A stretch of 64,000 nt of DNA, taken from contig OX637335.1 of assembly GCA_951799405.1 (NCBI GenBank), positions 16,124,342-16,188,341 of the forward strand. The letters are read 5' to 3'. Made by a program: the position numbers and the translations under genes. Each line of letters opens with the position of its first letter. Positions within the stretch are counted from its first letter, which is position 1. The notes below the pieces were generated by a model, which was not told where the DNA came from, did not search any database, and was given only the letters and a program-made list of their open reading frames with translations. This DNA is from Agapetus fuscipes (lineage: Eukaryota > Arthropoda > Insecta > Trichoptera > Glossosomatidae). Positions 36,955 through 48,300 of the stretch are shown in pieces.

Positions 36955-37192
36955 TAAGGATGATTTATTCTTTACCTCAAAAGTCCTCTGCTATCTTAGT
37001 CATCACTATAAAAAGCGCTGATTTTAAAGCAAGACCCAGTTGTAAGAATATGTGGACCTTTGTTTATTTGGTAAAGTGAAGAGCATATTTCAAAATTAAA
37101 TTATTTTTGTATTTTTTGCATTGTTGGGAATTAAGCCAACGACTCTCCAATTACGAGTCTGCGTTAATCACTAGAGTACATGTTCATTGTGA
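36955..37192 (-). mobile_element. SINE B, old copy
   Basis: The reverse of the family body (AAGCAAGACCCAGTTG, GGACCTTTG) and an eroded tRNA-like head (ATTACGAGTCTGCGTTAATC ACTAGA). Confidence 0.55.
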
Positions 37193-37308
37193 TCGTTTTT
37201 GATTTTGTACAAAGCAAATGTGTGTTAAAATCTTACTTGAAAATTGAAAAACGCGTCATTAAAATCTCATGTACTTTTTTGAATACTTACTTGATTTGAA
37301 GAATAGTA

Positions 37309-37475
37309 CCCCGAGTATAAAACATTACATAAAACTCACCTCTATAACCTCGATTGCGTAAATCAAAAAATTATGAGATGTACGACGGCACCCCTAGAGA
37401 GTGACTGAGTTTTCATTCATTTTTTCGATTTACGCAATCAAGGTGAGTTACGCTTTGTTTTACACTAGAAGCACA
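37309..37475. mobile_element. Fold-back family E, copy 1
   Basis: CCGAGTATAAAACATTACAT and CTCGATTGCGTAAATC are inverted at the right as GATTTACGCAATCAAGG. Copies 2 and 3 are at 37594-37765 and 60221-60381. Confidence 0.65.
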
Positions 37476-37593
37476 TTGAAAACTTCTACTTGGATACCAT
37501 GGAAACCACAGTTCTAAAATAAATATAAATTCCCTACCTAGAATTTCAATGCAAAGACTTTAAAATAACCAAAGTTCCATGAATACTTTCTGT

Positions 37594-37765
37594 GCTCTTA
37601 GTATACAACATTGCCTCGAGTGTGTAAATCGAAAATAAGTATGAAAACTAAATCTCCTAGGAGGGCCGTAGTTTATTTCATTGGTGATAGCGATTTACGC
37701 GAAAGAGTACGCGATTTACGCGATCGAGGTAAGTTTTACGCAATGCTTTATACTCGGAGCACTGT
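37594..37765. mobile_element. Fold-back family E, copy 2
   Basis: The right end TTTACGCAATGCTTTATACT CGG matches the inverted end of copy 3. The word GCGATTTACGCGA is doubled inside (37688 and 37710), an internal duplication not seen in the other copies. Confidence 0.6.
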
Positions 37766-37769
37766 TTCG

Positions 37770-38935
37770 AAGTAAAAAAATGAAGGAATTAAGTCCATTT
37801 CTAAAAATGTAAGAGAAATATAATTTGTCTAATATAAAACAATTTTAATAATTGTGTAGGGGTAATCTTTTAGGAGGATTTCTTTCAAGAAAGCCTGTGT
37901 CGGAGATTTCCAATCTTTTTGAAAATTTGTGGGTCTATAACACTCGAGAGGAGTTTAATGTAAAGTATCAATTTAGTTTTTAAATAGAATTAAAAATTTT
38001 AATGTTACATTTTGGTTGTTTGATGTGGATTAAGGAAATTTAAAATAAATAAATGTGTATTTGGATGATTTTTTCTTTTTTTAAATTTAAAGAATATTTT
38101 CAATCCAGTTTGCAAATGGGGAAAATAAAATTGTAAGTTTTTTATTTCACATAAAATTAATTATTTGCAGCCCTTACTTTTGATTTCCTTTGACAAAATA
38201 TAAATAAAAAACTTAACTTCAGGATTTTCACTTTTATTTTAAGTTTTTTATCGTACAAAAAAAAAGGTGCATTTATCCAAGAAACCCATGTTAGCTCAAT
38301 ATGTCACTTATTCAGTTTAACGTCTTAAGATATTGATATATTCATCTCATTTATAAAACAATCCTAGATTGCTGCCATTGGTTCCACACAACTTACATTA
38401 TTATTAATAAATTATTTCTTGTTAGTCAAACTATGTAATTAGTTTGTGTAATGAAAAGTGCAATGGTAAAATAAATGTTGTACCACTAATTGTTATTTTA
38501 AGAGACGCGTGTATTTTTGTGTTTAAAAGCTCAAACAAAAAGGTGATGTAAGCTTTTTGCATTTAATAAGAGTAATTACTTATTTCTTTATTTTTAATCC
38601 AAAGAATCAAGCGATTTAAATGACAGTTGCAAATGAGTGTGGCAGCGTAGTGTGACGGGTATAGCTATTGGCCAGGGACGTGCATCCCATATAGGCACAT
38701 GCGCTGATGCGCCTAATAGGTAGGAAATAAATTTTAAAAAACAATTTGAGTTTGATATTCAGATTTAAAATTCAAAAATTGAGTTCGATCGGATCCATTG
38801 TTAGCACTTCAATCAATTTCAAATGAGTTGTTTTAAAGGAATGGAGGAAAATATTTATCTGAAATGTATTTGCCTATACCCTATGCATGCGCGTGCTATT
38901 GGCTCGTTTAAACATTTTAAATTTGAGCATCAATA
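37770..38935. other. AT-rich intergenic DNA
   Basis: Holds a fragment of dispersed repeat F on the - strand (38255-38328) and the old repeat linked to 29190-29360 (38685-38900). No gene seen. Confidence 0.45.
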
Positions 38936-39354
38936 TTTAAAATTATTTCTAATCTAATCTAATTTATTTCATTCACCTGTAAAGAGTACTTATGTACTTA
39001 CAACAAAATCCACCTTACCAATTGCTACAGATATACTTTTAATGATTGTGTTGAAAATCAGAAATACAGACGCTATATTTAAAAAGGTCTTTTGATAGCA
39101 GTTTCATCGGCATTACATTATCACACTGAAGAAGCCCATCGCAGACATGGTCAAAACTTCTGGAAGCTCCAGCTAAAATAGACCACAGCAAACCATCATC
39201 TTTTGATAGTTCTCCGTGATGTAAGCTGTGTTTCGCTCGTAGTTCATCTATATTAAGCCAGAGTGACATCCCAAAAGCCATAAGAGTCAGGGAGGCCGTT
39301 TTCATGACTAAAAAGTATCTTGTTAAAGAAAAACAAAATAATGTCATAAATTTT

Positions 39355-39612
39355 GGACATGTAGAAAGAATGGATGATGAAAAACTTACAAAGTGTATTC
39401 ACTGAGGAAATGTGGAAGGGAAATGAGGAAAAGGAAGACCGAGAAAAATATGGTTGGATCAGATTGGTGAAATTGTGAAAGAATGGGATTTACAAAGCAA
39501 ATGTAAGAGAAGGAAATGTATGAAAAAGGTGATGGATATGAAGGAATTGAAAGAGGTATGCAAGGATAGGAAAAAATGTAGGCCAACCTGCAGAGGCTCT
39601 GGCCACTCCCAG
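39355..39612 (+). mobile_element. Variant RTE-like LINE ORF end
   Basis: Encodes FGHVERMDDEKLTKCIH, a stop, GRGRPRKIWLDQI-like and WDLQSKCKRRKCMKKVMDMK with a CKDRKKCRPTCRGSGHSQG end. It is a variant of the main family with a different C-terminus (GSGHSQGNGERV). Confidence 0.65.
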
Positions 39613-39619
39613 GGGAATG

Positions 39620-40800
39620 GCGAGAGAGTTAGAAATGGCCAATAATTACACTTGTCTCCCACATTCATTCATTTTTTATCTGCGGAATCTTATTTTACTA
39701 CATAGAAGTACTTAAATCTTAGCGAGGAAAAACTATAGAAACTACTTACTATGAATTAAAGAGAAATATTATTAGTTGAGAAGATTGTAAGTAGGTACTT
39801 ATACTAAGGTACCTATACTTACACAATAAGTTATTTTGATCGCCCTGTATATTGATTATCCAGTAGTATAGTAAAATTTATAATAATTTATGCACCCCAA
39901 AGGTAAATGTACCATATGGTAGAATTTCCTGCCGTGTGAAATAAAACTACAAAGACTTTTACACCAAAAAATACAAAGTTACGTAATGTAAAATAAACGT
40001 ATTGTCAAAATAATTATAACAAGGAATAATGTAAATTTATTAAATAGATGAATCATTTTCTGAATGTATCTGGATGTTTTATTTATTTTTTTACGTTTTT
40101 CTTTTTACAAATGACATTATAGGCTCTACATTATGAGGTCCACATGTGAATTGACATCAACAAAATTGTGTCGTCATCTAGCCTGGCTGCTAGGGAAAAG
40201 CCAAAAAATTATTTTGTTATTGCATGACGGTTACATACTAGAAAAAATGTTTTTGCTCGCTGAAATTTAAATGCCCCTTTATCTCTTTGTGATCTGATTT
40301 TGGCAAATGAATAAACAACTTACAGTGTTCTTCTCAAACAGCAAGGCCATGGCTCATCCGCAGCCTACAGTGAATTTTCCATACAAAAAATCAATGATTC
40401 GTAGATTAGCTATGGATCGAATCTTCTGAGAATTCTGTTTTAATAGGGTTCTACACCATAAGACACATAGGTACTTATATTTAGAACTTCTAGCGGTGTA
40501 TAAGGTATTCTGCCCAGAGAGACAAGACTTAAGAATATGAGTGTATGCAGAGGAACACGCATCACTCGTATGCTTTCTTTGCGATCAGAGTGCCTCTAAG
40601 TTAAAAAAATATCAAGCTGCCTGTCCATGAATAAAAGACTAGTAGCGTTTATTTTTTCTTTCAGCTTTGTAAAAAATTGTAATAGGGTAGTTGCAGTGGT
40701 AGGGAAAACGGTTGAAAATAATATGGTTCTGTGGAGTACATTTCAAGGGTCACAACCATATATTTTTTGTGTAGTAAAAATAAAAATAACATTGATAATT
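39620..40800. other. Intergenic DNA with one family D fold-back
   Basis: 40130-40270 carries the family D left arm (GTGAATTGACATCAACAAAA, TGCTAGGGAAAAGCC). The rest is AT-rich without coding signal. Confidence 0.45.
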
Positions 40801-40857
40801 TAAAAAAATAAAATGCGGTGAATTTTAGTCGCGCCAAAACGCAGCTCGTTCGACTTC

Positions 40858-40881
40858 GCGAATCTTGACGTCAAGATTCGC
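40858..40881. other. Perfect 24-bp palindrome around TGACGTCA
   Basis: GCGAATCT-TGACGTCA-AGATTCGC is exactly self-complementary and has a CRE/ATF octamer at its centre. The flanks are GC-richer than the region (GTCGCGCCAAAACGCAGC). It could be a transposon centre or a regulatory site. Confidence 0.6.
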
Positions 40882-41557
40882 CGCTGGGCCCGCCGATACC
40901 TACACTCCGAAAATGCATCGGCGTCATATCTACCTAAATAAACAAAATGACCTTTTTTCCGGAATTCGAGAATACGCTAATTTTAAAGAGCTTTAGTTTA
41001 AAAACTACGCAAGATATTTTTCTTTTGAAAACGCAGATGCATTTTAATAAATGTATTCTTCCATTTTATACAATGAAAAAAATATGTGATACTTCCCTAT
41101 TATTAAGATTCTATCAAATGCTAATAGGACATTATTAAAAGATGACCCAGTAATATATTTTCTCTTCTGCAGATATGGTCTAAATAAATAGCATATATTT
41201 TGTGCCTTAAATAACATAGGTACTCATATTTTTCCTGTGGTTCACTCTAGGAGTCTGTAAACGAAAGGTGATACCAAAATCTCTTCTTGACCTCCCATAT
41301 GCTGCGTCTCCAACTTACCACCTGTCCTTGTATACCAGGCATCTTACACACGCAGCCTGCTAGGACTTTAGAAATTTTTGCATCAAGTAGTAAATAGTTA
41401 CTAACTTAATATTATTTTACTTAGTTGGATAAAAGCACAGACTGTATTTGTCATTCTTTAGATTGAGTGTTTCTTACCCCGCAAGGAAATTTTATGCCCT
41501 CGGCCTTCAGCGACCCCATATACATTTATTATATGGATTTAACACGCCTGCTGTAGG

Positions 41558-41795
41558 ACCGGTCCGTAGTTCAGTGGTAACACTTCGGACTCTGAATGGA
41601 AGGTTGTGGGTTCGAATCCCGGCGGAGCACAAAAATATACCATTTATATTTAAAAATTTGCTCTGCGCTGGGTTGAAAAAAATCATAAACCTTTACCAAT
41701 GACCGGTCACCAAAGGTCCATCCAGCCTTACAGCAACTGGGTCTTTTTTGAGAATTGGCGCTTTGTAGTGACGACAACCAAGCTCGTAAAAAAGT
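41558..41795 (+). mobile_element. SINE B, 3' truncated
   Basis: Head GGTCCGTAGTTCAGTGGTAA and B box GGGTTCGAATCCCGGCGGAG, with the body to GAGAATTGGCGCTTTGTAG. It then joins a stray piece of SINE A-like head (GATAGCTCAATTGGTAGAATG). Confidence 0.75.
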
Positions 41796-41814
41796 TGATA
41801 GCTCAATTGGTAGA

Positions 41815-41905
41815 ATGCAAACTACAAGTTTTTGTTTGTGGGCTTGCATTTGATATGAGCTTTAAATGTTAATATATCTTTGCAACTTAGATTATAGATT
41901 ATAGT
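41815..41905 (+). repeat. RTE-like LINE 3' UTR, last 90 bases
   Basis: TTGTGGGCTTGCATTTGATA through CTTTGCAACTTAGATTATAG. Confidence 0.65.
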
Positions 41906-41977
41906 AGGTATAGCTTGGGGAACTGAAATAAAACACCTGTCGGATTCAAGTATTACTTGAGATAATCACAATATATT

Positions 41978-41983
41978 TTTATT
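41978..41983 (-). terminator. COX5A: Poly(A) signal of COX5A
   Basis: AATAAA on the - strand, about 80 bases after the stop codon. Confidence 0.6.
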
Positions 41984-42063
41984 TTACAATAAAATTAACA
42001 ATTACATTTTAAATAATTGCCAGTAAGCAACAAATTCTTCTATCATGTTAGTATGTTATTGAT

Positions 42064-43679
42064 TTACACGAACGGGTACTCGACAGCTAATTCGGGTTTG
42101 TCGTATCCCAACTCTTCGGGAGTCTCGACTCCCAGTTCGGTGAGGGTGGGACGGATCTCCTGGAGCATGTACGGGTAGAGAGTGTTGATGTCTCCGACAC
42201 ACTTCTCTTTCACCACTTCGAGGAACCTGACACACAGGGCGTACTCGTTGATTCTCCTGCAGGCTTTCAGAGCAGCGATGACGATTTTGGGCTCGGGAAC
42301 CAAATCCATTCCACTCAGCTCGTTCATGGCCTTGCGGATCTCCCAGCCATCTATGTCGGGGCGGTTGAAGTATGCTTCATACCTGTAACAGACACAAAAT
42401 TAGTAAATCAGCAAAATATATTTTTATTATTTCCGTGAAAAGCCCGTAAATGCTGTCTTTTTTTCATGAGTAAGCACAAACTTATATGTGTATCTATAAT
42501 CTAAGTTGCAAAGATATATTACATTTAAGATTTATATTAAACGTATTCCCAAAAGCAGACACGTTTAAGTTCGCGTTTAAACATGCCGCACGTGAACCTA
42601 CAATATAAAACCCCATCACAAATGAACATTAGCCCTGCAACTCTTGCCGACCTTCCCTGAAACAGGGGTGACATTGGCAAAGTGAACCATTTTTTACAGT
42701 ATGGGTGGTCAGCCTCATACCATCCTAATAAGTTAAGGAATAACACACATAAATTTGTGAGTACTACTTATGGGAATGCATGTAATATGAATCTTTAATG
42801 TAATATATCCTTGCAGCTTAGATTATAGATTATAGGATGGTTTTAGAAAATAAGATAAAATATATTTAAACATAGGAAATCATTCTATCCTTGATGCCAT
42901 GCAGTGTTTGATTTTATGACTCAAATAAAACATAGGAGTGCAAGGAACAGAAAGAATAGTGGATTTATGCAAATATTGACACAAAAGTACAACTTTGATT
43001 TTAAAGTAATGTATATTTCCTTGACTTATAGGTTGGTATGAGGCTGACCACCCATACTGTAAAAAATGGTTCACTTTGCCAATGTCACCCCTGTTTCAGG
43101 GAAGGTCGGCAAAAGTTGTGGGGCTTATGTTCATTTGAGGTTTGGATTTTATTTGTAAGTACACATTCAGCATTTGTAAGCGCGAACTACACTTGTTGGT
43201 TTGTGGGCATACATCTGAGAGCTTTAAATGAATATATCTTTGCAACTTAGATTATGGATTATTATTATTATATATAGTACTTACAAAAAGGAAAAAAAAA
43301 AGTGTGTTTACTAAGTAACAAATAATAATATTATAGTAAGTAGAACCTCTAATAACCTTAAAATGTTTGGAAACATAGGACATGAAATTTGGACTACAGT
43401 ATTAATATAAAATCATTTAGTTCAGATAATCCACATTTCATCTTGCGAGGAAAATTTGCAGTTTTCCCGGGAAGCTGTACTTGATCAGAATAAAATATTT
43501 TGTGAGGATTATGTAATTTATATTGATTTGACAAGTCCTTACCTCGCGTTGAACGCCTCTTCAGTCTCGTGATTTTCGCTGGACATGAACCTAGATACCA
43601 CCGGGGCATTTTTACTAACTGAGGGGATCAATTGCGCCCTGAAAACGGTAGCCAATCTTCCGCTAGCACTTCGCAACAT
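42064..43679 (-). CDS. COX5A: Cytochrome c oxidase subunit 5A, spliced from two exons
   Basis: Nuclear-encoded matrix-side subunit of respiratory complex IV (CoVa in flies). Exons 43679-43543 and 42382-42064 join in one frame to 151 aa (human 150). The first about 32 residues ([20 protein letters not shown]) are basic and hydroxylated with no acids, as in a mitochondrial presequence. Family signatures follow: [60 protein letters not shown] and [29 protein letters not shown]. The splice sites are GCGAG|GTAAGG and GTTACAG|GTATG. The intron of about 1.2 kb holds three LINE 3' UTR pieces. Confidence 0.95.
42488..42748 (-). repeat. RTE-like LINE 3' UTR repeat in COX5A intron
   Basis: Full reverse unit, abutting at 42748 a 90-base + strand 3' end (42748-42836, tail TTAGATTATAGATTATAGG), so two copies sit head to head. 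Confidence 0.7.
43018..43262 (+). repeat. RTE-like LINE 3' UTR repeat in COX5A intron
   Basis: Full unit. It shares diagnostic changes with 16288-16540 (TTTGAGGTTTGGATTTTATT, AGTACACATTCAGCA, CATCTGAGAGCTTTAAATG), marking a third subfamily. Confidence 0.75.
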
Positions 43680-43799
43680 TTTGAATATTTTTTGGTGACA
43701 GAAAAATGAGAATGGCCGAACCCGAAATGGCCGAAATGCTGAAGCTTTCTGCGACGCAACGCCAGTCAAAAACAGATCCAGATCATTTTTCAAAAAAGA

Positions 43800-44905
43800 T
43801 TAGATCTTACTAGAGACAGATCGAGCCGATTTTTTCCATAAAATGATTTTTCTACATATTTTTGTGTACAACATAATAAATACTACATGAACAACCACTT
43901 ATTTAATGAAAATTATAAATAAACGTATTTTTTTGTTGTTATGGGAAGAATGGGAAGAATAGTACCTGCGAAACCATAATTTTTATCTGATTCGGATCTT
44001 AAGACAAAACCAAAACGAATTCACTTTCATAAACCGGGAAAATTCAAATTTATCTTATACATTAATCTTTATGAAAATGAACATTACTAAAACTAACATA
44101 ACTTTGCAATCAAATGCTTGATGATGCAACGACTTTGTGATAAAAAGTACTTATATTTTTGGAAAAATAGAGATACACAATAATCTCAGAAAAAAAATAA
44201 AACTATATTTTTTTACGCAGCAGGCACACGTCACACGCCTATGTGACTAAGAACTATAACTCTATGCTAAGAACCAATAAAACAAATTTGTTTCCTTTTT
44301 CCTAGCAAAGCAGTCATGTGACACCACAATTTTGCTTCTGTGGCTTTTTTCCGACTCCATTGTAACTTTTTCTCATAGATTACAAGGCAGCTTTTACTCT
44401 TTTCATTTAAAAAAAAATGGTTATTTTACTAATAAACCTCAATGTAGAACATGAGCCTCCCCTCATAGGAACATCTATCCTGAGCTTTTGTCAATTCTTA
44501 TGTATTTTTATTCGGAATGGACTCCGCACATGAATCGACATAGACAAAATTCTGACGTCTAGCAGCCGGGTTGCTAAGGTAAATGCAAAAAATATTTTGT
44601 CGGTTGCTAAGGATGGTAGTCCCATACAAATGATACTTGCACGCCAAGAAAAAAATTCTAAATTGTAGTTGCTAGAAATTGATCTTTTTCTCAGCGAGCA
44701 AACGTCACAAGTCTATGTAACTAGGGTTCTTTCAGCAACAAGCTATTAGTTTTAGCCTTCACCCTAACAAACCGGCCGTGTGATGTCACAACTTTTTTGC
44801 CCTCATTCATCAGCAGTCCAGATTTGCTGAAATGAAAGAAAGGGATGGGAATCAAAGTGAAATAAAACCACAGATTAAATTTCTTCCATCACAATCATAA
44901 CAATG
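43800..44905. other. Intergenic DNA between COX5A and JMJD6 with a family D fold-back
   Basis: The family D element is complete at 44515-44830: left GGACTCCGCACATGAATCGA and TGACGTCTAGCAGCCGGGTT; right inverted, with CCGGCCGTGTGATGTCACAA. A partial copy is at 44205-44345. Otherwise AT-rich. The COX5A promoter should lie just above 43680; no TATA box is obvious. Confidence 0.5.
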
Positions 44906-44908
44906 ATA

Positions 44909-44914
44909 TTTATT
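44909..44914 (-). terminator. JMJD6: Poly(A) signal of JMJD6
   Basis: AATAAA on the - strand about 65 bases after the JMJD6 stop. Confidence 0.6.
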
Positions 44915-44978
44915 CAATGAAATAGATCAAAGGATTTGTCTCAACCCAGAGATAAGGCATTACACAAAGGCATACAGT

Positions 44979-45368
44979 TTACATCATTCTTTTCCTCCGC
45001 TTCTTCTTGTGAGCCGTGATGCTCTCCTGACCGCTGTCCTCTTCACTGGAACTCCTCGAGGAGCTGTCGCTGTCACTGCTGCTCGAGGAACTGGTATTAC
45101 TCGAGCTGTCGGAAGCCACGCCAGTTCCTTGATTGATGTCAACGCTCCCCGCTATCTTAGCTAGCTCAGGATCCTTCTCTTCCAGAACTCCGAGCCATTT
45201 TCTGGACAGTTTGGGACGCCCGCGGACAGTCTTGTGCCACACTACAGGGAAATTGGTTCGGCTGCAGAAGTTTTGGGTGATGGCGACAGTGTCATCTAAA
45301 TTGAGCACGACATGCCACCAGCCTCCTGGTACGAAGACAGTCTCTCCAGGCTTCTGAAGAATCTCAAC
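44979..45368 (-). CDS. JMJD6: JMJD6 exon 3
   Basis: Encodes [20 protein letters not shown] through [20 protein letters not shown] to the Ser-rich tail. The acceptor is TATATTTCAG. It supplies the distal iron histidine and the C-terminal poly-Ser domain that, in the mammalian protein, directs nuclear distribution. Confidence 0.93.
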   Translation of the reverse strand, partial: VEILQKPGETVFVPGGWWHVVLNLDDTVAITQNFCSRTNFPVVWHKTVRGRPKLSRKWLGVLEEKDPELAKIAGSVDINQGTGVASDSSSNTSSSSSSDSDSSSRSSSEEDSGQESITAHKKKRRKRMM

Positions 45369-48300
45369 CTGAAATATAATGGGTGTCATAAGATGTTTTT
45401 TGTGGTTTATAATAATAATGTTAGGATGATTTATTTGGGGAGCGCTGTTTTTGTGTGTATCACACCTCAAGAGCCCTTTGCGAGCTTGGTTGTCACTGTA
45501 GACAGCGCCAATTCTCAAGCAAGATCCAGTTTCTGTAAGGCTGGATGGACCTTTAGTGACCGGTCTTTGGTAAAGGTATATAAATTTTTCACCCAGCGAA
45601 GACCATATTTGAAAATATAAATGGTATATTTTTGTGCTCCGCCGGGATTCAAACCAAAAACCTTCCATTTACGAGTCAGAAGTGTTAACCACCAGACTAC
45701 GGACCGGTTATATGTTAATGTTTTAGTGAGACGTATCTAGAGAGAACACTTAGAAAGAGGATACAAGAGATCTGAACCAATATTCTGCTAAATTCCTTAC
45801 GACCTAAGGCGACGAGTTGATGATGATTCGTGTCCAAAAGTAAGATGTACTGTGATTTTGTGATTTTTTATCTATGGAGTTGTTTCGCAAGCACTAGCAC
45901 TCCCAACTTGTTTTGGACACGAATCGCCAGCTCGTCGCCTTAAGGTCATTAGGAATTTAGCAGAATAGCGCATCTGATATGCTAGTATGAGGACGATTAA
46001 CAGTAGCGAAAAACCAACTGAAAAAATATTCTTAATTCTGAATCATTCTCACTCTTATCTCAGAGAATGTTTGCAAAAGTTGCATGGTCTATGTTCATTA
46101 GGGGTTTAGGTCGGTTTTAGGATGATTAAGCTCGCAGAGGGCTCTTGAGATGATTCACACAAAAACAGTGCTCACCAAATAAATCAGCCCAATATTATTA
46201 TTATTACAAAACCACCAAAATGTGTGAGATAGGTTTTTGTTGTTGATAAAGATACCAGCAGGTAGAATTATAATGTGTATTTTGTGTCACTTCATGAGAT
46301 TGCTACCAATCATGCAGGCGCGTGCATAGTACTAACGATGGCTCCAACTGAATTTAAATTTTGAATTTTATATCTGAATATCAAGCTTAAATGGGTTTTT
46401 ACCATATATTGCCTATTTACTGATAGGTTGGTACCAGGCTGACCACCCGTGCTGTAAAAATCGGTTCACTTTTGCCAATGCCACCCCGTTCAGGGAACGG
46501 CGGCAGGAGTTGCAAGGTTTATGGCCATGTGAGGTTTTCTTTATTTGTATGCACACATTTTTTTAATAAACATGCAGAATGTGTAGGCGCGAACCTACAT
46601 GTGCCTGTCTGTAGGCATGCATTTCATATGAGCCTTAAATGATAACATATCCTTGCAGCTTAGATTATAGATTATAGATAGATTATTAGGCGCATGTGCC
46701 TGTATGGGATGCACACCCCTGCAATCATGCTTACAAACAAATGCTTCATCCCAAAAAAGGTTTTTTTTTTATCACATTGCATTTCCAAATTGGATAAAGG
46801 GGATTAGTTTACCGGTTTAAATTGTTGAGGCCAGGAGTCCAGCTGGGTCTTAGGGTAAATAAGGCTGAACCAAGTGATGGCCTCATCTCGCTGCTTCCCT
46901 CCAATGGCTCCGGTGACCTTGATGAGCTCTCTCGGCGTATCCGTTGGAAACAAACACCATCTCTTATGACCAAACACCAAGGCGTTCCACGCACTGGTCC
47001 CCAAGGGATCTATGTGAATCCCAGTTCCGGATCTCTCCGGACCCATCACGAACCAACGATAAGGGGGACGCCGCTCTTCCCCGCAGTACTTAAACAAGTC
47101 ATCACGAAAGTAAACAGGCACATCGTAATCCATCAACAGCTTTTTTCTCCTCGCGTGCTCCCCAAAGCTGCTATCAAATATATACAGGGGGCTATCGTCT
47201 TGAGTTGTCCTCATGTACTCGACGTAATACTTCATTTTCATCTTGACGCTGTAGCCTTCGTTGTCTTCGCCGCATTTGAATTTTTGGTTTCTATACTTTT
47301 TGGCCAGTCTGTCTAACGTCCACTTGTGGTTGGCCTTCCAAAGCGTTTGGACATTGGTAATGACGACGGGTTTATACACTCTCTCGTACTTTTGAATGAA
47401 TTCTTGCGGAGACATTTCGTCCACGTTGATTCGTTCAACATTGTCATTAAACTTAGTGAATCTATCAAAATTATTGGCGTAGCCCAATATGGACCAGGAT
47501 ATCTTGTCTTGCAGTTCTAGAACAAATAGAATATACAATAAGGAAATAATTGTGAAATGAATGAAGCATTCTTCTTAAACGGCGCTACTACCCGATTCAA
47601 GCCTTGGCTTGCTTCAACTTCTGCCTCCAACTCTGTCATCTTCACATGCTGCATTAGTATAATATACATAATAATTAAGATCAGGTGCTCCATTGTTTGC
47701 TGAGCTCCACACTCACATAGTGTAGAGTCCTCCCGTCCCAGAAATCCCCAGGTCAGCATGTTGGCCCGGGCTCTTCCAACATTGGTCCTCAATCTGTTCA
47801 TGGATCTCCATACGGGCCAATCGAGGTTAGGTGTAATTATAGTCAATCTTGGGGTTGCAAGGCTTTAAGGCTTCCCACCTCCCACTTATAGAGCTCAAGC
47901 ATCCATGTCCTTTATCCGGCCCTCCTTCTTTATTATCTAGCCCATCCCTTTCATTATTTATCCGGCTTCCTTGCATATGAACTTATTATCTCTTACTTAC
48001 TTATTATCACCCATACTGTAAAAAATGGTTCACTTTGCCAATGTCACCCCTGCTTCAAGGAAGGTCGGCAAGAGTTGCAGGGCTTATGTTCATTTGAGAT
48101 TGGGTTTTTTATATTGTAGGTCCACATGCGGTATGTGTAAGCGCGAAATTACACATGTCTGTTTGTGGGAATGCATTTAATATGAATCTCAAATGCTACA
48201 TAGCAGCTTAGATTTAGATTTAGATCTCCGGTTATTGACTTGAAGAAGCTGAGCTGCATTAATAAAGTATGCATGCTAGAGATGACATAAAAAGTTCCGA

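Noticed and set aside
45133..45357. + strand ORFs over JMJD6 exons 2 and 3
   Set aside because: Antisense shadows of well-conserved JmjC exons.
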